DNA from: an uncultured Thiodictyon sp. | Lineage (GTDB): Bacteria; Pseudomonadota; Gammaproteobacteria; Chromatiales; Chromatiaceae | Length of the DNA: 43,100 nucleotides | Direction: 5' to 3' | Assembly: GCF_903828115.1 (NCBI RefSeq) | Contig: NZ_CAIKKU010000692.1 | Span: 1 to 43,100, forward strand | Part shown: piece after piece, positions 17,064 to 23,616 of the stretch | Layout of the letters: every line of letters starts with the position of its first letter | Numbering within the stretch: position 1 is the first letter of the stretch | The notes under the pieces: generated by a model | Told to the model about the DNA's origin: nothing | Seen by the model: only the letters and a program-made list of their open reading frames with translations | The model's database searches: none | Made by a program: the position numbers and the translations under genes

Positions 17064-18319
17064 TGCGTCAGCACCCGTGCAAAAGGCCGGTTGTCCTGGG
17101 TCAGCAGACCGCGCTCCCGCCACTCGGCGCCGTCCACGGACTCACCCGCGGCAGCACGGCGCAGCGCGGTGCGGGCGCCGTCGTCCAGCGCCGCCCACCA
17201 GGGCGCGAACTGCTGATTCACGGCCTCGTCGCGAAAGTGATCCAGCACCCGCTCGCGCGGCTCGCCATCCCCGCGGGCGTCATAGAGTCCGCGGGCCAGC
17301 AGGCTGAGATAGAAGGCCTGGGTCCCGGCCCAGTCCAGGAGCCAGTCGGGGTCGTCGTCCTGCCAGCGGTCGGCGCCGCGGGCGATCAGCCCCCGGGCGG
17401 ACGCCTCGTCCAGCAGGGCGACGCGCCGCAGTTGCAGCGCATTGGCGAAGGGCGAGGTGCGGCCCTGCTCCGCATAGAGCGCCGGTAGGGTGCGGCCGGT
17501 GGCGACGGCGAGGGACAGTTCGCGCTCGGTGAGCAGCCCGCGCAGGCGCACCAGAAAGTCCCGCTCGCACCGGACCAGGAACGTATCCGCCTCGTCCAGC
17601 AGCAGGATCGGGCGCCGCCCGCCGCTCGCCGCCCGGGTGCCTCGGCACCAGTCGGCCAGCCGGTCCGCCGCCCCGTCCGGGGACTCGGGGAGCGCGCACT
17701 GCTCCGCGGCAGCGAGGCCGGACCCGGCACCCGCATCGACCGCGGGCCCGGCGATCACGGCCGCCGTGAATTCGCGATGGCCCAGCCGCTCCGGCCCCTG
17801 GCCCGAGAGCAACCGCACGGTGTAGCCCAACTCCGCGGCGCGCCCGGCCCAGGTGCAGAGCAGCGAGGTCTTGCCCATGCGCCGCTCCCCGACCAGCGAC
17901 AACCCGAACCCCTCCAGCGCGGCGCGCTCCAACTCGCGCAGCAGGCCGGTCCGCCCGATGAAGGCCGGCGGCACGGCGGGGCCCAGGGGAGGAAGGGGTT
18001 GTCGGGGTCCGCAGCGCGGCCGGCGGACCCGGCGCCCGGGGGCGCATCCGGGGCAGCGACGGGAGGGCGAGGTCCGGCCGCGACGCCGCCCGCGAGGTCC
18101 CAGAGCTGACCCACTCAGGTCCGCGAACTCCTTCGGGTTCTTGCGCTTGAGGGCGTCCACCAAGGCCAGCACGGTGTCGCCTCGCGGCCGGTTGCCCTTA
18201 TTGCGAATCCGGTCAAAGGTCCGCCGATTCACGCGCGCTTCAACGGCCCACTGGTCCCACGACCAGGCCGCGCGCCTGCACAAGGCTTCCAAGTCTTCAA
18301 CTCTGAATCGCGCTGTCAT
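17042..18319 (-). CDS. HTH-AAA ATPase, with probable compensated frameshift in linker
   Basis: The start is taken at ATG 18319 (MTARFRVEDLEALCRRAAWS), giving 425 aa; longer starts add low-complexity sequence. Residues 1-60 resemble an XRE-like helix-turn-helix (VNRRTFDRIRNKGNRPRGDT). The ATPase domain has PPAFIGRTGLLRELERA, Walker A VGERRMGKTSLLCTW (about 138-150) and Walker B RRPILLLDEADTF (about 234-245). Between them, residues about 68-108 are Arg/Cys/Pro-rich in this frame. The neighbouring frame instead reads a normal Ala/Pro/Gly linker ending DPDNPFLP, the expected start of the NPF...FIGR motif, so two small indels have probably shifted the frame and restored it. The gene overlaps the downstream membrane ATPase, so the two are probably one operon and may act together. 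Confidence 0.75.
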   Translation of the reverse strand: MTARFRVEDLEALCRRAAWSWDQWAVEARVNRRTFDRIRNKGNRPRGDTVLALVDALKRKNPKEFADLSGSALGPRGRRRGRTSPSRRCPGCAPGRRVRRPRCGPRQPLPPLGPAVPPAFIGRTGLLRELERAALEGFGLSLVGERRMGKTSLLCTWAGRAAELGYTVRLLSGQGPERLGHREFTAAVIAGPAVDAGAGSGLAAAEQCALPESPDGAADRLADWCRGTRAASGGRRPILLLDEADTFLVRCERDFLVRLRGLLTERELSLAVATGRTLPALYAEQGRTSPFANALQLRRVALLDEASARGLIARGADRWQDDDPDWLLDWAGTQAFYLSLLARGLYDARGDGEPRERVLDHFRDEAVNQQFAPWWAALDDGARTALRRAAAGESVDGAEWRERGLLTQDNRPFARVLTQWLNETH

Positions 18320-18588
18320 GCCCGTTTCCCGTTGACCCTGATCCACGACGCCGGTGAATTGCCGCCCGAACGCCCGGCGCGCCGGCCAACCCGGGCACGA
18401 AGGCCCCGCGGTGCCGCGGCAATGCCGGGAGAATGCCGCCCCCTTCGCCGCCGGCCCGGAGTCGGGCCTCGATTGCACCCCCAAGGTGCCCATAAGCGGC
18501 CGTTTTCGCGCGTCTTTGCGTGCCGTGTGAAGGGCCGGCGGGCTGTTCCAGACTGTAGCTGTCTCCACCAGCACCCCCGAGGTCCGTC
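18320..18588. other. Divergent intergenic region
   Basis: This region separates the minus-strand ATPase pair from the plus-strand 54-aa membrane protein and probably holds both promoters, but no strong consensus boxes were found. CATAAGCGGCCGTTTTCGCG at 18491-18510 weakly resembles the direct repeats at 22674 and 22736. Confidence 0.3.
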
Positions 18589-18753
18589 ATGCTCTCACTT
18601 AGCATCATCAAGGTCATCTGCTATTTCGGCCTGGCCCTGGCCCATGGCCTGCCCCCGCGCCTGCCGGAGCACCAGCACCGGGTCCTCATCGCCCTGCTCT
18701 ATCTGGGTGTGGCCATCGGGCTCTTGGGCGGCGCCTTGGTCGCACCTTGGTAA
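18589..18753 (+). CDS. Small membrane protein, 54 aa
   Basis: ATG at 18589 is preceded by GAGG with 6 bases of spacing and the frame ends with TAA at 18751. The product has two hydrophobic segments (LSIIKVICYFGLALAHGL and VLIALLYLGVAIGLLGGALV) joined by a short hydrophilic turn (PPRLPEHQHR), which predicts a helical hairpin in the inner membrane. Codon use is strongly G/C-ending, as in the core genes. Nothing identifies its function; it is divergent from the ATPase cassette and could be unrelated to it. Confidence 0.6.
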   Translation: MLSLSIIKVICYFGLALAHGLPPRLPEHQHRVLIALLYLGVAIGLLGGALVAPW

Positions 18754-18802
18754 CCGGCCCGGGTCCGCGTGGGCTGCAACGGGCTTGATCATCGTTCCGC
18801 CC

Positions 18803-18832
18803 GTAGGATGGACAAGCGCAGCGCAGTCCACC
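18803..18832. repeat. Palindromic repeat around GGATGGAC/GTCCACC
   Basis: GTAGGATGGAC, AAGCGCAGCGCA and GTCCACC form a hairpin with one bulge. Very similar intergenic units are common in many proteobacterial genomes. It lies between the small membrane protein gene and the brnTA promoter. Confidence 0.5.
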
Positions 18833-18953
18833 GAATTTGGCCTTGCCGCTTGTCCCTGATTGCCCCGCGCACGATGCGGTTCTTGCTGTCGGACAGCGAC
18901 TGGGCGGCGGTCGGGCGATGGACGACATAAGTCTGACCAAGCGCAGGTTCTCT

Positions 18954-18978
18954 GGTTACGAAGCGCTGCTTCGTAACC
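18954..18978. repeat. REP-like palindrome GGTTACGAAGC, copy 2
   Basis: Perfect 11-bp arms GGTTACGAAGC and GCTTCGTAACC surround a GCT loop. The first copy is at 14734-14758. It lies just upstream of the brnTA promoter region. Confidence 0.8.
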
Positions 18979-19011
18979 GACCGCCCGGATCGTCCGCTTC
19001 ACGATCTACAA

Positions 19012-19062
19012 AACGCATCTACATTTTGCTCGACATGCCGTAGCAACGCATCTACACTTTGC
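19012..19062 (+). promoter_or_regulatory. Tandem operator-like repeats before brnT
   Basis: AACGCATCTACATTTTGC (19012-19029) and AACGCATCTACACTTTGC (19045-19062) are 17/18 identical and 33 bases apart, about three helical turns. TTCACG (18999-19004) and TACATT (19021-19026), 16 bases apart, could be the promoter and would overlap the first repeat. BrnA-type ribbon-helix-helix antitoxins repress their own operons, so these are likely BrnA sites; that is inference. Confidence 0.5.
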
Positions 19063-19064
19063 GA

Positions 19065-19373
19065 ATGCTGACCTACGATGAAGCCAAGCGCGAGACGAAT
19101 ATCCGCACCCACGGGTTCGATTTCGTAGGCAGTGATGCCGTGTTCGCGGGCTTCACGATCACTCGCGAGGACGGGCGCGACGCCTATGGCGAGATGCGCT
19201 TGCAGACCCTGGGGCTCTGGAACGGCGTGGTGGTCTTCGTGGTGCACACGCCACGCGGTGACAGCGACCACCTACTCTCGATCCGAAAGGCAGAGAAACA
19301 TGAAGAACATATCTACTGGAGAAACGCCCCCGGTCGACCGCACCGACTGGCCGCGCGTGCACGCCATGACTGA
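19065..19373 (+). CDS. brnT: BrnT family toxin
   Basis: BrnT is a RelE-fold ribonuclease toxin of type II toxin-antitoxin pairs. The 102-aa product starts at ATG 19065 (MLTYDEAKRETNIRTHGFDF) and shows the family pattern: D-E-A-K-R-x-x-N-x-x-x-H-G-F-D-F at the N-terminus, VFAGFTITREDGRDAYGEMR, then VVFVVHTPRGDSDHLLSIRKAEKHEE with the R-K-A-x-x-x-E end motif. The C-terminal 17 or so residues run into the brnA reading frame, a 74-base overlap that is longer than usual. It precedes brnA, the usual toxin-first order for this family. Confidence 0.88.
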   Translation: MLTYDEAKRETNIRTHGFDFVGSDAVFAGFTITREDGRDAYGEMRLQTLGLWNGVVVFVVHTPRGDSDHLLSIRKAEKHEEHIYWRNAPGRPHRLAARARHD

Positions 19374-19626
19374 CGCCGACATTTCTCACGACGAGGACAG
19401 CCCCCGCACCACGGCTGCCGATTGGGAGGGCGCCGTACTCAAGCAGGATGGCGTCGTCGTCGGGCGTGCCAAGACCCGCGGGCCAAACCGCCGACCGACC
19501 AAAGAACAGGTGGCGGTCCGCTATAGCCCGGAGGTGCTCGCCGCGTTCCGCGCCACCGGGCGCGGCTGGCAGACGCGCATGAACGAGGCGCTGAAGGATT
19601 GGCTCAAAGATCACAGTCCGGCGTAG
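19300..19626 (+). CDS. brnA: BrnA family antitoxin
   Basis: BrnA neutralises BrnT and represses the operon through a C-terminal ribbon-helix-helix fold. ATG at 19300 gives 108 aa: a toxin-binding N-terminal half (DRTDWPRVHAMTDADISHDE), then VAVRYSPEVLAAFRATGRGW and QTRMNEALKDWLKDH, the standard BrnA C-terminal pattern. It overlaps brnT by 74 bases and ends 4 bases before the end of the convergent mazE-like gene. Confidence 0.85.
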   Translation: MKNISTGETPPVDRTDWPRVHAMTDADISHDEDSPRTTAADWEGAVLKQDGVVVGRAKTRGPNRRPTKEQVAVRYSPEVLAAFRATGRGWQTRMNEALKDWLKDHSPA

Positions 19627-19630
19627 TTCA

Positions 19631-19849
19631 CTATCGGACCAGTGAGGTTCGCCACGCATCAATTCCCGCAGCGCCATGGTCGGGATAGTTCTCGAACCAG
19701 CCGACCCGGGCCGGTTTGACTGGACTGATGATGATTCGGCCATCCTCCACGGACAGCTCGATTTGATCCTTGATCTCACACTCCGCAAGCAATGGAGCGG
19801 GGATGATGATGGCGCGGTTGTGACCGATCCTATGTAGGGTGGATTTCAT
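19631..19849 (-). CDS. MazE/AbrB-type antitoxin without a toxin partner
   Basis: The 72-aa product (ATG at 19849: MKSTLHRIGHNRAIIIPAPL) has the swapped-hairpin AbrB/MazE DNA-binding fold with IKDQIELSVEDGRIIISPVK and a C-terminal toxin-binding tail (VGWFENYPDHGAAGIDAW). The place where a mazF-like toxin should follow on the same strand is taken by the convergent brnA gene, and no PemK/MazF sequence is visible nearby. It is either a solitary regulator or the survivor of a broken pair. Confidence 0.8.
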   Translation of the reverse strand: MKSTLHRIGHNRAIIIPAPLLAECEIKDQIELSVEDGRIIISPVKPARVGWFENYPDHGAAGIDAWRTSLVR

Positions 19850-20041
19850 GGCATATCGTCCGTCCAAGATATTCGAGGTCGATGACCATCAGTGCGGCAG
19901 GCGGGGTGGCGACCCGCTCGGCGATGCGTCCGCTCCATCGACTGCGGCGACACCACCAGGCGCGAGGGGACGACGACATCCTCGGGAGTTGGGCGAATAG
20001 GCGACCGGTTCGCTTAAGCCCGGCTTTCCGCGGATGGCTGG

Positions 20042-20078
20042 GCAAGAACAAGGGGCCTTCGTGGCCCCTTCTTCTTGC
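20042..20078 (-). terminator. Terminator after the histidine kinase gene
   Basis: AAGGGGCC (20050-20057) and GGCCCCTT (20063-20070) form a stem with a 5-base loop, extended outward by GCAAGAA/TTCTTGC. T-rich tracts lie on both sides, so it may work in both directions; it lies 11 bases beyond the kinase stop codon. Confidence 0.7.
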
Positions 20079-20088
20079 GCCTTGATCG

Positions 20089-21747
20089 CTAGCGGATCGC
20101 GGCCGGCACCCACAATTCAAAGGAGACCTCGCTGTCGGTCGACAGATAGTGCAGCCGACCACCAAGGAGTCGCGCCAGACTGAACGCCAGGTACAGGCCG
20201 AGGCCCGAACCCGTTTTGCGGTGGGCCCCGGGGGCACGGTAATATTTCTGGAACACCCGGCGCTCATCGGGGAAGCCTGCCGACCCCACGGCATTCGTCA
20301 CCGTGATCGCCACGCCGTGCTTACCGACGCGGGCCTTGGGGGAGGCGGCGATGCGCACGTCCTGTCCTGCTGCCCCGTATTTGCCGGCATTATCGATGAG
20401 GTTGCTCAGGACAACCCGTATGAGCGGGAGGTCGGTCTTGCACTCCGGAAGGTCGGAGACCTCCAGCACCGTCCGGTCCGCGAGCGCGCCGACTGCGCAC
20501 AGCTCGCGCAGGACCGCCCCCAGATCGCAGCGCTGAAGGTCCAGCGACACGCGGCCGTGACGGAACCGATCGGCCAGCAGACAACGCTCGATGACGCCAG
20601 TCATATCCTCGACCGAACGCATCGCTTGCAGTCGCGCGGTGCGGTACATGGCCTCGGACCCGAGGGCCATGCGCAGCGCGGACAGGGGGGTCTTCAATTC
20701 GTGACTCAGCATCGCGATGAAGCGCCCCTGCTCGTCACGCTCACGGATGACCCTGGTGAGTATCACGGCCAGCATGACGATAACGATCTCGGCAAGCGCG
20801 GCGCTGAATGCGATCGGCCGGATGCGTTCGACCGCGCGGCGGCCCGCCAGGGTGTCGACCTCCGTCACCACCGCAACCCGGTGCTCGACGCGTGCCTCAC
20901 TGACGAGTGCCGCGCCGGTCTGCAGGCGCCTGTCTTCATCCTGGTAGAGGGCCTGATAGGTGATACCGACCTCGCTGATGATCCCGACCGCCAGAATCAC
21001 CACGGCACTCCATAGCAGCAGCAGGTTGTCGCGGGTCGCCGCGGTCGCACCCAGGAGATGGCCGCGCGCCTGGCCATAATCATCTCGCGCGGCCTGGAAG
21101 CGCTCGACCTCCATCCAGATGACGCAGACCGCTATCAGTGACGTCAGGACGATATACCAAAACACTGTCACCCAGGCCGTCGGGTTGGCGCCGCGATGTT
21201 CCACGGGCACTGGGGCGGCAGTCAGCAGAACCAGGCCGCGGACGCCCATCCAAACCGACAGCGCGGCAAACAGGACGCCAAGCACCGCGACCGGTACCCC
21301 GCCCGATTTCTGTATGAAAAATCGCCCCAGACGCAGGGCCGTGCGGCCGTTGACGGCCGTGATCGCGAAGGATAACAACACGGTTCGGTAGATGCCGTTG
21401 GGCTGCACCAGCCCCCAGTACCAGAACGGGACCGCGCTCAGTGCGACGATGGCCCACCCGCAGCGGTCCGGAGTCGGCGGGCGCTGCGCACAATACGCGG
21501 CAACGCCGGAGTGCAGGACCGCCACCGCCGCGATCAGCAGCAGATTGGTGCCCACGACCGTCCAACTGGGCAGTAAGGGGGCGTAACCGGCCGCGAACAT
21601 GGCGACGGCCGCCATCAGAATCGCGGTGGCCGCGGCGCGGGTCACCAGGGTGGCCGGGCGCAGGTAGGAGAATGTCAATAGGGTCAGACTAAGGCTGAAG
21701 TTCAGTCCGGCGGCGATCACGTAAAATGTCTGGGTGTTCGGGTCCAT
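20089..21747 (-). CDS. Membrane sensor histidine kinase (7TM-type sensor region)
   Basis: The start is placed at ATG 21747 (MDPNTQTFYVIAAGLNFSLS), giving 552 aa; the longer frame lacks support. About seven hydrophobic helices fill residues 1-220, like 7TM sensor modules, followed by a further helix near 255, a short extracytoplasmic loop and another helix near 325. The kinase core has the H box FIAMLSHELKTPLSALRMAL (His at about 350), N box LSNLIDNAGKYG, an F-box-like VFQKYYRAPG and the G2 box GSGLGLYLA. It is divergent from the response regulator gene at 21891 with 143 bases between, so the pair is likely a two-component system at the inner membrane. The signal is unknown. A terminator follows the gene. 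Confidence 0.92.
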   Translation of the reverse strand: MDPNTQTFYVIAAGLNFSLSLTLLTFSYLRPATLVTRAAATAILMAAVAMFAAGYAPLLPSWTVVGTNLLLIAAVAVLHSGVAAYCAQRPPTPDRCGWAIVALSAVPFWYWGLVQPNGIYRTVLLSFAITAVNGRTALRLGRFFIQKSGGVPVAVLGVLFAALSVWMGVRGLVLLTAAPVPVEHRGANPTAWVTVFWYIVLTSLIAVCVIWMEVERFQAARDDYGQARGHLLGATAATRDNLLLLWSAVVILAVGIISEVGITYQALYQDEDRRLQTGAALVSEARVEHRVAVVTEVDTLAGRRAVERIRPIAFSAALAEIVIVMLAVILTRVIRERDEQGRFIAMLSHELKTPLSALRMALGSEAMYRTARLQAMRSVEDMTGVIERCLLADRFRHGRVSLDLQRCDLGAVLRELCAVGALADRTVLEVSDLPECKTDLPLIRVVLSNLIDNAGKYGAAGQDVRIAASPKARVGKHGVAITVTNAVGSAGFPDERRVFQKYYRAPGAHRKTGSGLGLYLAFSLARLLGGRLHYLSTDSEVSFELWVPAAIR

Positions 21748-21890
21748 GACGCGCAATTGAGCTATAGTCAAGTCTCGGGCAGTGATCGGAAGGTCCCGCT
21801 GCACCAGAATCCGGCGCCATGTTTCGGCGTCGCCCAGCGTCAGCGGCGGCCCCGCGGTCGATCCATCGCCAACGAGGTCAGTTGCCAGCC
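21748..21890. promoter_or_regulatory. Divergent promoter region of the two-component pair
   Basis: These 143 bases between the kinase and regulator starts must hold both promoters if the chosen starts are right. TTGAGC and TATAGT occur close together near 21757-21768 but with no proper spacing. No repeated operator is evident. Confidence 0.35.
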
Positions 21891-22649
21891 GTGACTTGCC
21901 GTTTGAGTGTCATCGTCATCGAAGACCACGACGATTTGCGCGCGGTCACCGTGGCCGCCTTGCGCGAACTGGGCCACAGCGCCCGCGGCCTGCCCGACGG
22001 GGAGGCGCTGGACGCCGAACTGCGGGCGGCGCGCACCGACCTGCTCGTGCTCGACCTCAACCTCCCGGGGGAGGATGGTATCAGTCTCGCCCGCCGCGCG
22101 CGCGGTGTCCAGCCCGATATCGGCATCATCATCGTCACGGTGCGCGAGCAGCTCAGTGACAAGATCGCGGGCTATGACAGTGGCGCCGATATCTATCTCA
22201 CGAAGCCAACCTCGATCGAAGAGTTGGGTGCCGCTATCGCGGCCCTGGCGCGGCGCCTGCGTCCCCCCGGCACGGGCACCGAGCCGCCGGAATTGGACTT
22301 CGCCTCAGACGTCACCTCCAGCCGGGACAAGGTCCGCGCACTGCGTGATTACCTGATCGGCGTCACTGGCAAAGTGCCGACGCTCGCTGGACTCGCCGGT
22401 CAGTTCGGTCTCTCGCTGCGGCGGTGCAACGACGTCTTCACGCAGGAGTACGGCAGTTCCATCGCCGCATACGTCAGCGGGTATCGCCTGGAGCGGGCCA
22501 GGGAGGCCGTCCTGACGACCAATGTTCCCCTCAAGGTGATCGCCGAGCGCCTCGGCTACACCCATGTCAATCACTTCAATGCCGCGTTCAGCAGGCGCTT
22601 CGGCTACCCCCCGGGAGCTTTACGGAAAAATCGCAAGGAATCACTCTGA
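21891..22649 (+). CDS. Response regulator with AraC-type DNA-binding domain
   Basis: The GTG at 21891 is chosen because the receiver domain (LSVIVIEDHDD) starts five codons later; an ATG at 21819 would add 24 low-complexity residues. Of 252 aa, residues 5-120 form the receiver domain with the acidic pocket E11/D12, phospho-acceptor D55 (LVLDLNLPGEDG) and K105 (YLTKPTS). Residues about 150-250 carry an AraC/XylS two-helix-turn-helix domain (LAGLAGQFGLSLRRCNDVFT and LKVIAERLGYTHVNHFNAAF). It is probably phosphorylated by the divergent kinase. Direct repeats just downstream (22674, 22736), before the PEP-CTERM gene, are candidate binding sites. Confidence 0.9.
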   Translation: MTCRLSVIVIEDHDDLRAVTVAALRELGHSARGLPDGEALDAELRAARTDLLVLDLNLPGEDGISLARRARGVQPDIGIIIVTVREQLSDKIAGYDSGADIYLTKPTSIEELGAAIAALARRLRPPGTGTEPPELDFASDVTSSRDKVRALRDYLIGVTGKVPTLAGLAGQFGLSLRRCNDVFTQEYGSSIAAYVSGYRLERAREAVLTTNVPLKVIAERLGYTHVNHFNAAFSRRFGYPPGALRKNRKESL

Positions 22650-22673
22650 ATGCCTGCGTGATTGCCGGAACGC

Positions 22674-22760
22674 GTATAAATCGGTCCGTTTCGCATATAA
22701 AGCTGGCGGTGGCGGGGCAGGATAGTCCGGCGCTCGTATAAATCGGGCGTTTTCGCGTAT
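22674..22760 (+). promoter_or_regulatory. Pair of 25-bp direct repeats upstream of PEP-CTERM gene
   Basis: Two 25-base units start at 22674 and 22736, both beginning GTATAAATCGG and sharing TTTCGC near the end, with 21 of 25 bases identical. The 62-base period is close to six helical turns, so both face the same side of the DNA. They lie between the AraC-type regulator and the gene at 22845 and may be regulator binding sites. Confidence 0.5.
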
Positions 22761-22844
22761 CGCGCGCGCGTTGCACGCCAACCGCCCCAGGCGGATAATC
22801 CCCAAGGCGGTACTCGCCGCACGCACAATCTTGAGGTTAAGATC

Positions 22845-23555
22845 ATGACGCACGTCCGATTCTGTATTTATTCCCTGCTCGCCTTGCTGATCGGCGGCAA
22901 TGCCCAGGCCTCCGTGATCAATTGGTGGGTATCGGGATTGAACCTGTCTAACGCCGCCAACTCCGGTGTTGGTATTTCCGGCACAAGCTACAATGGCAAT
23001 TCATCGAAAGGGCTCATTTTCACTGCCGGCCAGGGCGGGCACAGCGTTGACACCATCGGCTTGAGGCTGATTGGCATTAACCCTTTCAACCAATCGTCCA
23101 CACTGAAGCTGACAATCGCCGGTGTGAATCCGAACAACACATTGTCCAGCGTGCTGGCGACCGATATCGTGAGTTATATCTCCCCACCCGGCAGCGCTTT
23201 TGCAAGCTCCTTAGAATACACGTTTGGCCCGTCTGTCCTGACCAATATTGCCCAACTCAATTTCACTCCCGGCACCAAGTATGCCATGACCGTCTGGGGT
23301 GGCAATGCCTCAATCGCCACCTTGGCCTATTCCAGCACCTATCAAGCGAGCGTCTATACCGACTCCCAGACCGGCGACTTTGCATTCGCAGCGCTGGAGA
23401 CTGCAGGTACTGTTACGACCAGTGCCAGTTATTTTCTGGCAATAGGAAAAACGCCGACGGACGTGCCCGAACCGGGTGTGCTGGCATTGATGCTGATTGG
23501 ACTGGCAGGCGTGGGCTTGAGCCGGTCGAGCCGCAAGGCCGCGCTCTGGGCTTGA
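22845..23555 (+). CDS. PEP-CTERM sorting-domain protein
   Basis: The 236-aa protein has a signal peptide (YSLLALLIGGNAQA, cut near residue 23), a beta-rich, Ser/Thr/Asn-rich body and a C-terminal PEP-CTERM signal: VPEPGVLALMLIGLAGVGL followed by basic SRSSRK. Such proteins are exported and processed by exosortase (EpsH/XrtA family), usually in bacteria that make exopolysaccharide. No exosortase gene is in this window. It follows the response regulator on the same strand after 195 bases holding direct repeats. The body has no known catalytic motif and may be a surface or matrix component. Confidence 0.85.
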   Translation: MTHVRFCIYSLLALLIGGNAQASVINWWVSGLNLSNAANSGVGISGTSYNGNSSKGLIFTAGQGGHSVDTIGLRLIGINPFNQSSTLKLTIAGVNPNNTLSSVLATDIVSYISPPGSAFASSLEYTFGPSVLTNIAQLNFTPGTKYAMTVWGGNASIATLAYSSTYQASVYTDSQTGDFAFAALETAGTVTTSASYFLAIGKTPTDVPEPGVLALMLIGLAGVGLSRSSRKAALWA

Positions 23556-23616
23556 AGTCTGTTCCTAAGGACGCCCCGGGCGATGCCCCCCGTCATGATA
23601 AAAGAGGTCAATGATA

